A stretch of 64,000 nt of DNA, taken from the NCBI GenBank assembly GCA_028819005.1, contig JAPPMP010000046.1, positions 1 through 64,000 of the forward strand. Direction: 5' to 3'. The position numbers were made by a program, and so were the translations under genes. The notes beneath the pieces were generated by a model. The model saw nothing but the letters and a program-made list of their open reading frames with translations, was not told the origin of the DNA and did no database searches. This document shows, piece by piece, positions 51,924 through 60,545 of the stretch. This DNA is from Acidimicrobiaceae bacterium. GTDB taxonomy: Bacteria > Actinomycetota > Acidimicrobiia > Acidimicrobiales > Aldehydirespiratoraceae. Position 1 is the stretch's first letter, and each line of letters opens with the position of its first letter.

Positions 51924-53012
51924 ATGACTCGACTACAACAACTCTTTCAGGAGCAGGGCCAGAGCCCCTGGCTCGACAACCTTCGACGAGGTTGGATCAC
52001 CAGCGGGGAACTCGGGGACTGGGTCGCGCAGGGGGTGCGCGGGCTGACGTCGAACCCATCGATCTTCACCAACGCGATCCTGGGCTCGGAGGACTACGAC
52101 GAAGAGTTCTCAGACGCCATCGGCACGGGCATGGGGGTTGAAGCCGCCTATTGGAAGCTCGTTTCGTCCGATATCCGTGCCGCGCTGGAAATCCTGCGAC
52201 CCGTGTACCGCGAGTCGAACGGCGCCGACGGCTACGTGTCGGTCGAGGTCGATCCGAAGCTGGCCCGTGACAGTGCCAGAACGACCCAGGCAGCGCGTCG
52301 GCTGCACGAGCAGATCGACTCCCCGAACCTCTATGTCAAAATCCCCGGAACAGTCGAAGGCCTGCTGCCGATCCGCACGATGATCGCTGAGCATCGCAGC
52401 ATCAACGTCACGCTGATCTTCTCGCTGCAGCGCTACGCGGAGGTCATGGAGACCTACATCTCGGGTCTTGAGGACGCAAAGGGTGATCTCAGCGACATCT
52501 CCAGCGTGGCCTCGTTCTTCGTCAGCCGACTGGACACAGAAGTCGACCGACGCCTTGAAATCATCGGCACGGCTGAGGCCCGAGAGCTAAAAGGCAGAGC
52601 AGCGCTGGCAAGCGGCAAACTGGCTTACGAGTTGTTCCAACGGACGTTCTCGGGGCCTCGTTGGGAAGCGCTCGAGCGGCGCGGAGCCAGAGTGCAGCGA
52701 CCGCTGTGGGCGTCGACGTCGACGAAGAATCCGGATTATCCGGACACGCTGTATGTCGATGGACTGATCGGGCCGGACACCGTCAATACCCTGCCCGACA
52801 GCACAATGGCGGCATTCGAGGACCATGGGACCGTGGCCCGCACCATCGATGCGGGCGTTGATGAAGCGAGAGCAGTGCTCTCCGCGCTGGCTCGGCTCGG
52901 CGTCGACATCGACGACGTGACCCAGCAGCTCGAGGCCGAAGGCGTGGCTTCGTTCGAGAAGAGCTTCGATGAGCTGCTCGAAGCGTTGGAGACAAAAGTC
53001 GACTCGATCTGA
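51924..53012 (+). CDS. tal: Transaldolase
   Basis: 362 aa. GWITSGELGDWVAQGVRGLT, SNPSIF, the Schiff-base lysine in NLYVKIPGTVEGL, and STKNPDYPDTLYVDGLIGPD mark the actinobacterial transaldolase class. GGAGG 6 nt before the ATG. It cooperates with the upstream transketolase. Confidence 0.95.
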   Translation: MTRLQQLFQEQGQSPWLDNLRRGWITSGELGDWVAQGVRGLTSNPSIFTNAILGSEDYDEEFSDAIGTGMGVEAAYWKLVSSDIRAALEILRPVYRESNGADGYVSVEVDPKLARDSARTTQAARRLHEQIDSPNLYVKIPGTVEGLLPIRTMIAEHRSINVTLIFSLQRYAEVMETYISGLEDAKGDLSDISSVASFFVSRLDTEVDRRLEIIGTAEARELKGRAALASGKLAYELFQRTFSGPRWEALERRGARVQRPLWASTSTKNPDYPDTLYVDGLIGPDTVNTLPDSTMAAFEDHGTVARTIDAGVDEARAVLSALARLGVDIDDVTQQLEAEGVASFEKSFDELLEALETKVDSI

Positions 53013-53021
53013 GATCTGCAA

Positions 53022-53077
53022 CAACCTCTCGCGATCAGCCGAAGGTTGAAAACCCTCCTGTTGGGCATAGGCTGATC
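53022..53077 (+). other. Overlapping inverted repeats after transaldolase
   Basis: Perfect 8-bp arms GATCAGCC (53033-53040) and GGCTGATC (53070-53077) can pair. An alternative hairpin CAACCT (53022-53027) with AGGTTG (53043-53048) would enclose the first arm, so the two folds exclude each other. There is no T-run, so it is not a classic terminator. The rest of the gap to 53286 shows nothing distinct. Confidence 0.4.
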
Positions 53078-53286
53078 TGCGAACCGCAGTTGCCGACAGG
53101 TTTCGCTGCGGGGGCTGTCGCCGCTGACGGTGCGGGGGGCGGTCGTTGTGTCAGGCGCCTCTCTGCGCGGGCGGCAAAGGCATGACGGGCACTGGACGGC
53201 GCCGATCACCGACGCACGGCGCCACAGCGAGCCCAGGGCGTCGCGAACCGTAGGAGAACACAGTTACAACTATCGAACGGGTACCG

Positions 53287-56200
53287 GTGACGTCGAGCCA
53301 ACTCGACCGACTGGTCCAATCCCACCTCGACGGTCTGTCGACCGCTGAGGACGTCGCATATCTGAACGAACGCAAGGCCGACTGGGTCGAAAGCCTGTGG
53401 CGCCTGCTCGACGACGCCGAAGCGCGTCTCGCGGTGGTCCGCAAAGAGTTGCGCGGCCCCGAGCGCAACGTCGTGTTGGCCGATCTTGACGCCGAATGCT
53501 GGCGCATCGACGCACACTTGACCGAACTGGTCGGCCCGCCCGACGAAAGCGAGCTGACCCCCGCAACGGGGCGAGATTCAGCCGCCGACGTCGCTGGGAC
53601 GGTTCCCGGGCTGGTCCAGCTGCACCTGTCGCGCTCTGATGGACGGATCGTTGCGTGGGCGTCAGGCCACCAGCAACGCCCCGAGAACCACGAGATGGTG
53701 TTGCAGCGGATCAAGGCTCTCGGAGGGGTGACCGCTGACTGGGATAAACAAGCCACGGTCAAGATCCCCGGAAGCGGACGGGCGAGCACCGTCTCGGCTC
53801 CCATCGAGAAAGTGATCGGCTGGTTGGCTCCGTTGGGGCGCGCCGCGGATGATGACGACATCGGAACCAGCGTGAGATGGATGGGCTACGCCACCGCCGT
53901 GGCCATCAAGATGGTTGCCGAAGGTCGTTTCGTCCCCCAGATGGTTCAGTCGAAACGTCGCCGCAAGGATCCAGCGAGCGACCATGGCACGTTCCGGATC
54001 CGCTGGATGCCGGCCCTGATCGAGCAGGAGGCGCTGTCCGTGCTGGTTCGCTCGGTACCGACCGCAGCCATGCTGGGCAGTCGCGAACAGGAGAAAGAGA
54101 AGTTCGCGCTGGCCGCGTTGGCCGATCTGACTGACGCCATAGTGGGTTTCGCCGCAGGCCAGTTGGAGACCCCGGCAGCTCCGCCTGAAATCAATACGCG
54201 CGCTGACGTTGCCGAGGCGGCTGTCGCCCACCTAGGCGGCACGCCCTTTCTCGCTCCGACCAAGGCTGGCGGCGAACTCGTTCGTCGCCTCAACCAGTGG
54301 GCCTTGCCTGTTCTGGGCACCGTTGGAGTCCGCCTTGTGGTGCAGCTGGATTCGCCCGACGACGCCGGCGCGTGGCATGTGGCCGTGCTGTGCCCCGACG
54401 ACGAGCAGAACCTGATACCGGCCGAGGTGGCCATTACGCTCGCATCGAAATTGAAGTCGAGAATAATCGTGGCCCATCTGGCGAGGCTCGAACGCCTCTT
54501 CCCGGAACTCATGCGCTTGGGAGGCAGGCGCCGCGGTGAGGTGTTCCTGTCACAGGATGAGGCCTGGAGGTTGATGACTGAGTCCGGGGACGGGCTCCGT
54601 TCCGCCGGGTTCGATGTGAGAGTGCCGGCGATGCGGCGCCAGAAGGCCGTGGCGTCACTGCGTTTGACCTCTGAGGCCGACGAGACTGTGGTCGGCGCGC
54701 AGCAACTGGCGAACGTCCGTTGGTCGGCGGTGTTCGACGAGGTCGAGCTCAGCGCTGCGGAAATCGCTCAATTGGCGGCCAAGGCCCGTCCGCTGGTGCG
54801 CTCGCGCGGCCAGTGGGTTGAACTGGACAAAGCAGATCTGGCAGAGGCCGCGGCCGCGTTGGCCGAAAGGGCTGATGCGACGCGGCTCACCGGCGCTGAC
54901 ATGCTGCGCCACGCCCTGGGACTGGAAGGCTCCCCGCTGGCGGGCGGAATCAACATCGTGGGCGAGGGCTGGGCGGCTGATCTTCTGCGCAGCGTCAAGA
55001 ACCTCCCGGACAACCCGACCACAAGGCCCGAGGGCTTCACCGGTGAACTGCGCAACTATCAGGCAGACGCGCTGGTGTGGCTGGACTTTCTCGACGGCGC
55101 CGGTCTCGGGGGCTGCCTGGCTCTAGACATGGGTTTGGGAAAGACGCCGACAACGCTGGCCAGCTTGGCGTCGTCCACCTCTGGCACCGGCCTGGTCATC
55201 GCACCTCCAGCCGTCGTCGGCAACTGGGCGAGCGAGGCGCGCAACTTCGTTCCGGGAATGAAGGTGCTGGTTCATCACGGCGCCAACCGAGCGAAGGGCT
55301 CGGCGCTGAGGACTGCCGTTCGCGCGGCTGATGTGGTGATCACGACCTATGGCACGGCGGTGCGGGACATGGACCAACTCAGCGAGTTCAGTTGGGGCAA
55401 GGTCGTCATCGACGAGGCTCAGGCCATCAAGAATCCGTTGGCCGAGACCTCCCAGCAACTCCGTCGTCTGTCCGCCGGCAGTCGCCTCGCCCTGACCGGG
55501 ACGCCGATCGAGAACGGTCTGGGAGACCTGTGGGCGATCATGGACTGGGCGAACCCGAATCTTCTGGGCCCGCGAGCGCAGTTCATAGCCCAACTGACGC
55601 CCAACAGGAACGGCTCGGGCTCCCAGAAGAACGGGAGTCGTGCGAAGCAGGGCGGCGAGGAGGCGCTGAGAGCACTCAACGGCATTCTCGTGTATCGGCG
55701 AACCAAGGCTGAACCCTCTATCGCCGCCGAGCTGCCGGATCGCATCGACGAACTCGACCACTGTCCGATGACCCCGGAGCAGATCGGCCTCTACCAGGCG
55801 GTGATCGACAGCCTGATCCTCGAAACGACGAACCGCGAGCCGGGAACGCCCGAGCGCAAGGGCGCTGTGCTTGCAGCGATCACCGCTCTGAAGCAGATAT
55901 GCAACCATCCGCTCAACTATCGGGACGATGACAAAGGAGTCGAGGGCCGTTCGGGGAAGCTCGCCCGCCTCTACGAGATTCTCTCGCATGTCTTTGCAGC
56001 GGACGAAAAAGTGCTCGTCTTCACCCACTTCGCGAGTTGGGGCGAGATATTGGCCGACCATCTCTGGAAATGGAGCGGCCACAAGATCTCCTGTTACCAC
56101 GGAGGTCTCACACGAGGTGCCAGAGATCGTCTCGTAGCCGAATTCCAAGGATCCTCAGGAGCCGGAGCGATGGTCTTGTCGCTCAAGGCGGGAGGCACGG

Positions 56201-56595
56201 GGCTCAACCTGACCGCGGCCAACCATGTGGTCCTCTATGACCGCTGGTGGAATCCTGCGGTGGAGGACCAGGCTCGGGATCGCGTCTGGCGGATAGGACA
56301 GGAGAACACTGTTATCTGCCATCGCCTGGTCTGTCCGGGCACAATCGACGAGAGAGTCGAGGAGGTGGTCGCCGGCAAGCGCCAGATCGCCAGCCTGACC
56401 CTGCCCAAGTCGAGTTCGATCGGCGACCTCAACGCCGACCAGCTGCAAGCTGTGCTCGGGATCGACAGCGCCGCTTTGCTCGACGTCGACACCGATGCCG
56501 AGATGGCCTTTGCGGAGGCTTCGAGATTCTCCGGCACGCCCGAGATCGGGGAGTTCGCCGAGTCCGAAGCGGATACTGGGAGCGAAGGGAGCTGA
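53287..56595 (+). CDS. HepA-like SNF2/DEAD-type helicase with long N-terminal domain
   Basis: 1102 aa. The C-terminal half is a SNF2 core: Walker A LDMGLGKT (about 613-620), DEAQ (about 709), TGTPIEN and RDRVWRIGQ near 1000. The N-terminal 550 residues resemble the SNF2-associated bacterial domain that accompanies HelZ/HepA-type proteins. Such enzymes translocate on duplex DNA; the physiological role is unknown. GTG start. It is separate from, and unlike in sequence, the helicase of the left island. Confidence 0.9.
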   Translation: MTSSQLDRLVQSHLDGLSTAEDVAYLNERKADWVESLWRLLDDAEARLAVVRKELRGPERNVVLADLDAECWRIDAHLTELVGPPDESELTPATGRDSAADVAGTVPGLVQLHLSRSDGRIVAWASGHQQRPENHEMVLQRIKALGGVTADWDKQATVKIPGSGRASTVSAPIEKVIGWLAPLGRAADDDDIGTSVRWMGYATAVAIKMVAEGRFVPQMVQSKRRRKDPASDHGTFRIRWMPALIEQEALSVLVRSVPTAAMLGSREQEKEKFALAALADLTDAIVGFAAGQLETPAAPPEINTRADVAEAAVAHLGGTPFLAPTKAGGELVRRLNQWALPVLGTVGVRLVVQLDSPDDAGAWHVAVLCPDDEQNLIPAEVAITLASKLKSRIIVAHLARLERLFPELMRLGGRRRGEVFLSQDEAWRLMTESGDGLRSAGFDVRVPAMRRQKAVASLRLTSEADETVVGAQQLANVRWSAVFDEVELSAAEIAQLAAKARPLVRSRGQWVELDKADLAEAAAALAERADATRLTGADMLRHALGLEGSPLAGGINIVGEGWAADLLRSVKNLPDNPTTRPEGFTGELRNYQADALVWLDFLDGAGLGGCLALDMGLGKTPTTLASLASSTSGTGLVIAPPAVVGNWASEARNFVPGMKVLVHHGANRAKGSALRTAVRAADVVITTYGTAVRDMDQLSEFSWGKVVIDEAQAIKNPLAETSQQLRRLSAGSRLALTGTPIENGLGDLWAIMDWANPNLLGPRAQFIAQLTPNRNGSGSQKNGSRAKQGGEEALRALNGILVYRRTKAEPSIAAELPDRIDELDHCPMTPEQIGLYQAVIDSLILETTNREPGTPERKGAVLAAITALKQICNHPLNYRDDDKGVEGRSGKLARLYEILSHVFAADEKVLVFTHFASWGEILADHLWKWSGHKISCYHGGLTRGARDRLVAEFQGSSGAGAMVLSLKAGGTGLNLTAANHVVLYDRWWNPAVEDQARDRVWRIGQENTVICHRLVCPGTIDERVEEVVAGKRQIASLTLPKSSSIGDLNADQLQAVLGIDSAALLDVDTDAEMAFAEASRFSGTPEIGEFAESEADTGSEGS

Positions 56596-56599
56596 CGCC

Positions 56600-56950
56600 G
56601 TGAGCGAGGATTCCAACAACTCGACACGAAAACGGTCGCGTTCGCGAAACCGCAACAAGGGCAATCCGGCGAACTCCAACCCTGTTCGCCAGAACGCCCA
56701 GTCCCGTGGGCGCAAAGCCACTGCCAAGGTCGACCCGATCGAGTTCTGGGGAGATCCCGAGCTGCTGCCGGAGCCGGAAGAAGTCGTAGCCCAGTCGGGC
56801 GATGCCCGGGCCCTGCTCAACTCGTTGGGTCGCCCGCCGGTGCCGGGCCAGGAAACGGCGGCGGAGCAATGGTTCACGCTCGTTTACGAGAGAGCCGCGT
56901 TCCTAGCCGGCGCGCTGGCCGCTGCGGGTGAACTCGATCAGAGCGAGTAG
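56600..56950 (+). CDS. Small basic partner of the SNF2 helicase
   Basis: 116 aa from a GTG 4 nt after the helicase stop. About 45 basic, disordered residues (NSTRKRSRSRNRNKGN) precede a short folded part (ELLPEPEEVVAQSGDARALL ... EQWFTLVYERAAFLAGALAA). In relatives a SWIM zinc-finger protein often partners this helicase; here no Cys/His cluster is seen. Its TAG stop doubles as part of the fbiC promoter. Confidence 0.68.
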   Translation: MSEDSNNSTRKRSRSRNRNKGNPANSNPVRQNAQSRGRKATAKVDPIEFWGDPELLPEPEEVVAQSGDARALLNSLGRPPVPGQETAAEQWFTLVYERAAFLAGALAAAGELDQSE

Positions 56951-56953
56951 CGT
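56948..56953 (+). promoter_or_regulatory. Leaderless -10 element of fbiC
   Basis: TAGCGT, 8 nt before the ATG at 56962; its first three bases are the stop codon of the preceding gene. Confidence 0.5.
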
Positions 56954-56961
56954 CTCAGATC

Positions 56962-59457
56962 ATGCCTGACGCTGAACTTCACGATGAGCTTCTTCACGCC
57001 CCCCTCGAGGAGTTGATGGCGGCGGCGCGGCGGATTCGGGACACCGCGCACGGCAAGGTCGTGACCTATTCGCCCAAGGTCTTCGTCCCCCTCACAATGC
57101 TGTGCCGCGACAAATGCGGATACTGCACCTTCGCCCAGCCGCCGGCCCGCCTCGAGCAGCCCTACCTCAGTGCTGACCAGGTCATTGAGATTGCCGGGCG
57201 TGGAGCGTCGGCGGGCTGCCACGAGGCGCTCTTCACGTTGGGTGAGCGACCTGAGCGTCGTTACCCGGTCGCTCGGGACTGGCTCACGCGCCACGGTTAT
57301 GAATCCACCGTCGATTATGTCGCGGCTATGGCGCAACTGGTTCTCGACTCGACTGGGTTGTTGCCCCATGCGAACACGGGCGCCATGTACGCCGACGAAC
57401 TGGAGAAACTGCGCAGGGTCGCGCCCAGCCAGGGAATGATGCTCGAAACCCTGCGGGAGGATCTGGAGTGCCATCGGGGGGCGCCGGACAAGGCGCCGAA
57501 GCGCCGGCTGCAAACGCTGGAGTGGGCGGGAAGGCTGCACATCCCATACACGACCGGCATCCTGGTCGGCATCGGTGAGACCCGAAAGGACCGCGTGGCT
57601 GCTCTCGAGGCGATAGCGGAGTCTCACCGTCGCCACGGACACGTCCAAGAAGTGATCGTCCAGAACTTTCTGCCCAAGGAAGGCACCTCGATGCACTCAG
57701 CGGAGCCTTGTCCGCTTGAGACGCATCTGGAGGCGATCGCCCTGGCCCGGGCGATCCTGCCGCCCGATGTGGCTGTGCAGGCACCGCCGAACCTCTCTGA
57801 CGACTTCGCAGACCTGCTCGCGGCGGGAGTGAGCGACTGGGGCGGAGTCTCCCCTGTCACCGCTGACCATGTGAACCCCGAACGCCCATGGCCCGACCTG
57901 GAGCGGCTCCGGGAGGTCACCGAAGCTGCCGGTCACACTCTTGCTCCTCGGCTTGCCGCGCATCCGCGCTATGTCCGCGACCCGGACGCCTGGATCGACC
58001 CCGACCTGCATTTCGCGGTGATGGATCGAAGCGACTCAGACGGATTCGGGCGTGACGACCCGGGCTCGGTCTGGCCAGAGCGCACGATGGAGAGGATCCA
58101 AGTCGACGACGGCGCGGAGTACGAGCTTGTGGGCGAGATATCCAGCCAGTGGTATGTCGGCGCCGGTGGCGACCCGAGCGTGCTTGTGCCCGCCCCCGGG
58201 AGCGCCAAAGGAGCTGTCGGGGAGGTCGTCGATGGGGTGCGAGCAGGACAGGACGTGGGTTTCGACGAGATTGTCGCACTGTTCAGGGCTCGCGGCCCCG
58301 AAGTGAGCGAGGTAGCCGGCCTGGCAGATGAGTTACGTGCCGAAGTTGTTGGCGATGAAGTCACCTGGGTGGCCAACCGAAACATCAACTACACCAATGT
58401 CTGCACGTTTCGCTGCAAGTTCTGCGGCTTCTCAAAGGGACCGCTGTCGCTGAATCTGAGGGGCAAGCCGTACCTGTTGACGCTGGACGACATTGCCGAA
58501 CGGACTGTCGAGGCAGCCGAGAGCGGCGCCACCGAGGTGTGCCTGCAGGGCGGGATCCACCCCGACTTCGACGGCGACTACTACATCGACGTCGCCCGTG
58601 CGGTCCACGAAGCCGCTCCCGGCGTCCACATCCACGGTTTCACCGCCTTGGAGGTCACCGAGGGGGCCAAACGAAACCAGGAACCCCTCGCCGACTATCT
58701 GGGGCGACTGCGTGACGCGGGGCAGCGTTCGCTGCCCGGAACGGCCGCGGAAATCCTGCACGACGACGTCCGGCAGGTGCTCTGTCCGGACAAGATCACC
58801 GCCGATGAATGGCTTGAGGCGCACCGCACCGCGCATGCGGTCGGATTGCGCTCCAACGTCACGATCATGTTCGGCTCGATCGAACGGCCTGAGCATTGGG
58901 CCCATCACCTGCTGCGTACCCGTGCCCTGCAAGAGGAGACCGGCGGATTCACAGAGTTCGTCGGCCTGCCCTTCGTTCACATGGCGTCACCGATCTATCT
59001 TCGCCGCGGCTCACGGCGCGGCCCGACCTGGCGTGAGGTCCTGCTGATGCACGCCGTGGCCCGTATCGCCTACCGGGGCCGAATCGACAACATCCAGGGC
59101 TCATGGGTCAAACTCGGTTTCGGCTCGATCGCTCAGCTCCTTGTGGCCGGCGCCAACGATCTCGGGGGCACGCTGATGGACGAGAACATCTCCCGCGCTG
59201 CGGGCGCCGCTCACGGCACCACGGTCAGCGAGGCTGATTTCGCAAAGGTCGTTGAACCGCTGGGGCGCAGGCTGGTTCAGCGCACAACGCTCTACGGCCG
59301 CGTCGACCCGACGAGTCTGCCGCTGTCCACGATTCGCTCACGCCGCGCCACGATCCCGGTGTTGGCGTCAAGCGGCGCGGCGAGTCCAGAGGCCGTGCGA
59401 GCGGACGAGTCGATGCGGTCGATGCCGCGTGAGGCCGTGGCCCGAGCGGCCCCGTGA
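56962..59457 (+). CDS. fbiC: FO synthase (CofG-CofH fusion) for coenzyme F420
   Basis: 831 aa. Two radical-SAM halves: CofG with Cys48/Cys52/Cys55 in CRDKCGYC and CofH with Cys481/Cys485/Cys488 in CTFRCKFC. Together they make the deazaflavin FO from tyrosine and a pyrimidine precursor. The fused form is typical of actinobacteria. The last residues and TGA lie inside a family B repeat (VARAAP end), so the C-terminus was shaped by repeat insertion. Confidence 0.96.
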   Translation: MPDAELHDELLHAPLEELMAAARRIRDTAHGKVVTYSPKVFVPLTMLCRDKCGYCTFAQPPARLEQPYLSADQVIEIAGRGASAGCHEALFTLGERPERRYPVARDWLTRHGYESTVDYVAAMAQLVLDSTGLLPHANTGAMYADELEKLRRVAPSQGMMLETLREDLECHRGAPDKAPKRRLQTLEWAGRLHIPYTTGILVGIGETRKDRVAALEAIAESHRRHGHVQEVIVQNFLPKEGTSMHSAEPCPLETHLEAIALARAILPPDVAVQAPPNLSDDFADLLAAGVSDWGGVSPVTADHVNPERPWPDLERLREVTEAAGHTLAPRLAAHPRYVRDPDAWIDPDLHFAVMDRSDSDGFGRDDPGSVWPERTMERIQVDDGAEYELVGEISSQWYVGAGGDPSVLVPAPGSAKGAVGEVVDGVRAGQDVGFDEIVALFRARGPEVSEVAGLADELRAEVVGDEVTWVANRNINYTNVCTFRCKFCGFSKGPLSLNLRGKPYLLTLDDIAERTVEAAESGATEVCLQGGIHPDFDGDYYIDVARAVHEAAPGVHIHGFTALEVTEGAKRNQEPLADYLGRLRDAGQRSLPGTAAEILHDDVRQVLCPDKITADEWLEAHRTAHAVGLRSNVTIMFGSIERPEHWAHHLLRTRALQEETGGFTEFVGLPFVHMASPIYLRRGSRRGPTWREVLLMHAVARIAYRGRIDNIQGSWVKLGFGSIAQLLVAGANDLGGTLMDENISRAAGAAHGTTVSEADFAKVVEPLGRRLVQRTTLYGRVDPTSLPLSTIRSRRATIPVLASSGAASPEAVRADESMRSMPREAVARAAP

Positions 59458-59476
59458 GCGCAGCGACAGGAGCGGG
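59435..59476. repeat. Family B repeat spanning the fbiC stop
   Basis: GTGGCCCGAGCGGCCCCGTG followed by AGCGCAGCGACAGGAGCGGG. The TGA of fbiC falls within it. Confidence 0.6.
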
Positions 59477-59502
59477 CAACTAGAAGTCTGGGGCGCGCAG
59501 GA

Positions 59503-59706
59503 TCAGAAAACCCCTTCGTCGGGCTCACGCAGAAGGTGTATCGCTTTCTCCACAGCGCGCCTGGCTCGGGTGAGGCGCTTCTCGTCGACGGGCAGTTCCC
59601 GGCCGCCGGCGTCTATCGATTCCCGCAGGCGAACGATCGCGAGATCCGCCAGTTCCTCGGCGATGGCCTCAAGCCGGTTTCTAATCTCATCGAACTCCTG
59701 AGCCAT
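59503..59706 (-). CDS. Small helical protein of unknown function
   Basis: 67 aa, all helix-forming (EFDEIRNRLEAIAEELADLA ... EKRLTRARRAVEKAIHLLRE), likely coiled coil. No family recognised. The ATG is exactly 7 nt from a TACGGT element (59714-59719), which supports a real gene. Confidence 0.6.
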   Translation of the reverse strand: MAQEFDEIRNRLEAIAEELADLAIVRLRESIDAGGRELPVDEKRLTRARRAVEKAIHLLREPDEGVF

Positions 59707-59713
59707 GGCCCGT

Positions 59714-59719
59714 ACCGTA
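59714..59719 (-). promoter_or_regulatory. Leaderless -10 element of the small helical protein gene
   Basis: Minus-strand TACGGT with 7 nt to the ATG at 59706. Confidence 0.45.
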
Positions 59720-59764
59720 TCTTTGGAAGCCGCGCGGCGGGTTCGCGATCTGCACAATCGGCGT

Positions 59765-59770
59765 TACCGT
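59765..59770 (+). promoter_or_regulatory. Leaderless -10 element of the Cys-rich protein gene
   Basis: TACCGT with 7 nt to the ATG at 59778; it favours this ATG over the GTG at 59772. Confidence 0.45.
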
Positions 59771-59777
59771 CGTGGCA

Positions 59778-60524
59778 ATGGAGGCGCCGGATCTTCGCGA
59801 GTGGGTCAGTTTCGACGACGCGGACGGCACCACGTGGCACTTTGACGTCACTTTCCTGACCAGCAATTACGGCTGCATCTACGGAAAGGGCTGCCCCGGG
59901 GTGCTCACCGAGTTCGCTCCCGAGTACGAACACGGCTGTTGCACCTACGGAGCGCATTTCGTCAGCGATGCGGACCGAGACGCGGTCGAAGCCCGGATTG
60001 CCCGGCTGTCAGCCGACGAGTGGCAGTTGTCTGAACAGGCAGCGGAAATGGGCGGCGCCATTTGCACCAACGACGACGGAGACACAGTCACCCAGATGTT
60101 CGATGATGCATGCATATTGTTGAATCGTCCCGGATTTGCCAAGGGCGCGGGCTGCGCGCTCCATCAAGCCGCGGTCGCCCGAGGCGAACGCCCCATCGAC
60201 TGGAAGCCCGACGTTTGCTGGCAGGTTCCTCTCCGCTACGACGCGCACACTGATGACAACGGCCATGTCAACCACGTGTTGCGGGAGTGGAAGCGGCGCG
60301 ACTGGGGTGAGGGGGGCGCCGAGTTCGCCTGGTGGTGTACCGATGACCCGCTGGCGTTTCGAGAAGACCGTCCTGTTTGGAGGAGCCTGCGAAGCGAGAT
60401 TGTCGAACTGGCCGGTTCCGAGCCGTACGAACGGCTGGTCGACTACATAAAGGCCCGTGAGCAGGACGATGTCGGCACTAGAGTGTTCCTGCCCCATCCG
60501 CAGGTTCGCCGACGCCGGCAGTAG
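59778..60524 (+). CDS. Cysteine-rich, possibly metal-binding protein
   Basis: 248 aa. Cys/His residues cluster in YGCIYGKGCPGVL, EHGCCTYGAHF, GGAICTNDDGD and KGAGCALHQAA, resembling YkgJ/DUF3109-like zinc- or iron-chelating proteins, by inference. It has no signal peptide. It precedes the ClC gene by 21 nt and is probably cotranscribed. Confidence 0.68.
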   Translation: MEAPDLREWVSFDDADGTTWHFDVTFLTSNYGCIYGKGCPGVLTEFAPEYEHGCCTYGAHFVSDADRDAVEARIARLSADEWQLSEQAAEMGGAICTNDDGDTVTQMFDDACILLNRPGFAKGAGCALHQAAVARGERPIDWKPDVCWQVPLRYDAHTDDNGHVNHVLREWKRRDWGEGGAEFAWWCTDDPLAFREDRPVWRSLRSEIVELAGSEPYERLVDYIKAREQDDVGTRVFLPHPQVRRRRQ

Positions 60525-60545
60525 CGGCGCAATGAAAGAGAGTTC

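Noticed and set aside
53033..53077. Intrinsic terminator after transaldolase
   Set aside because: The 8-bp stem has a 29-nt loop and no T-run, so it does not fit an intrinsic terminator.
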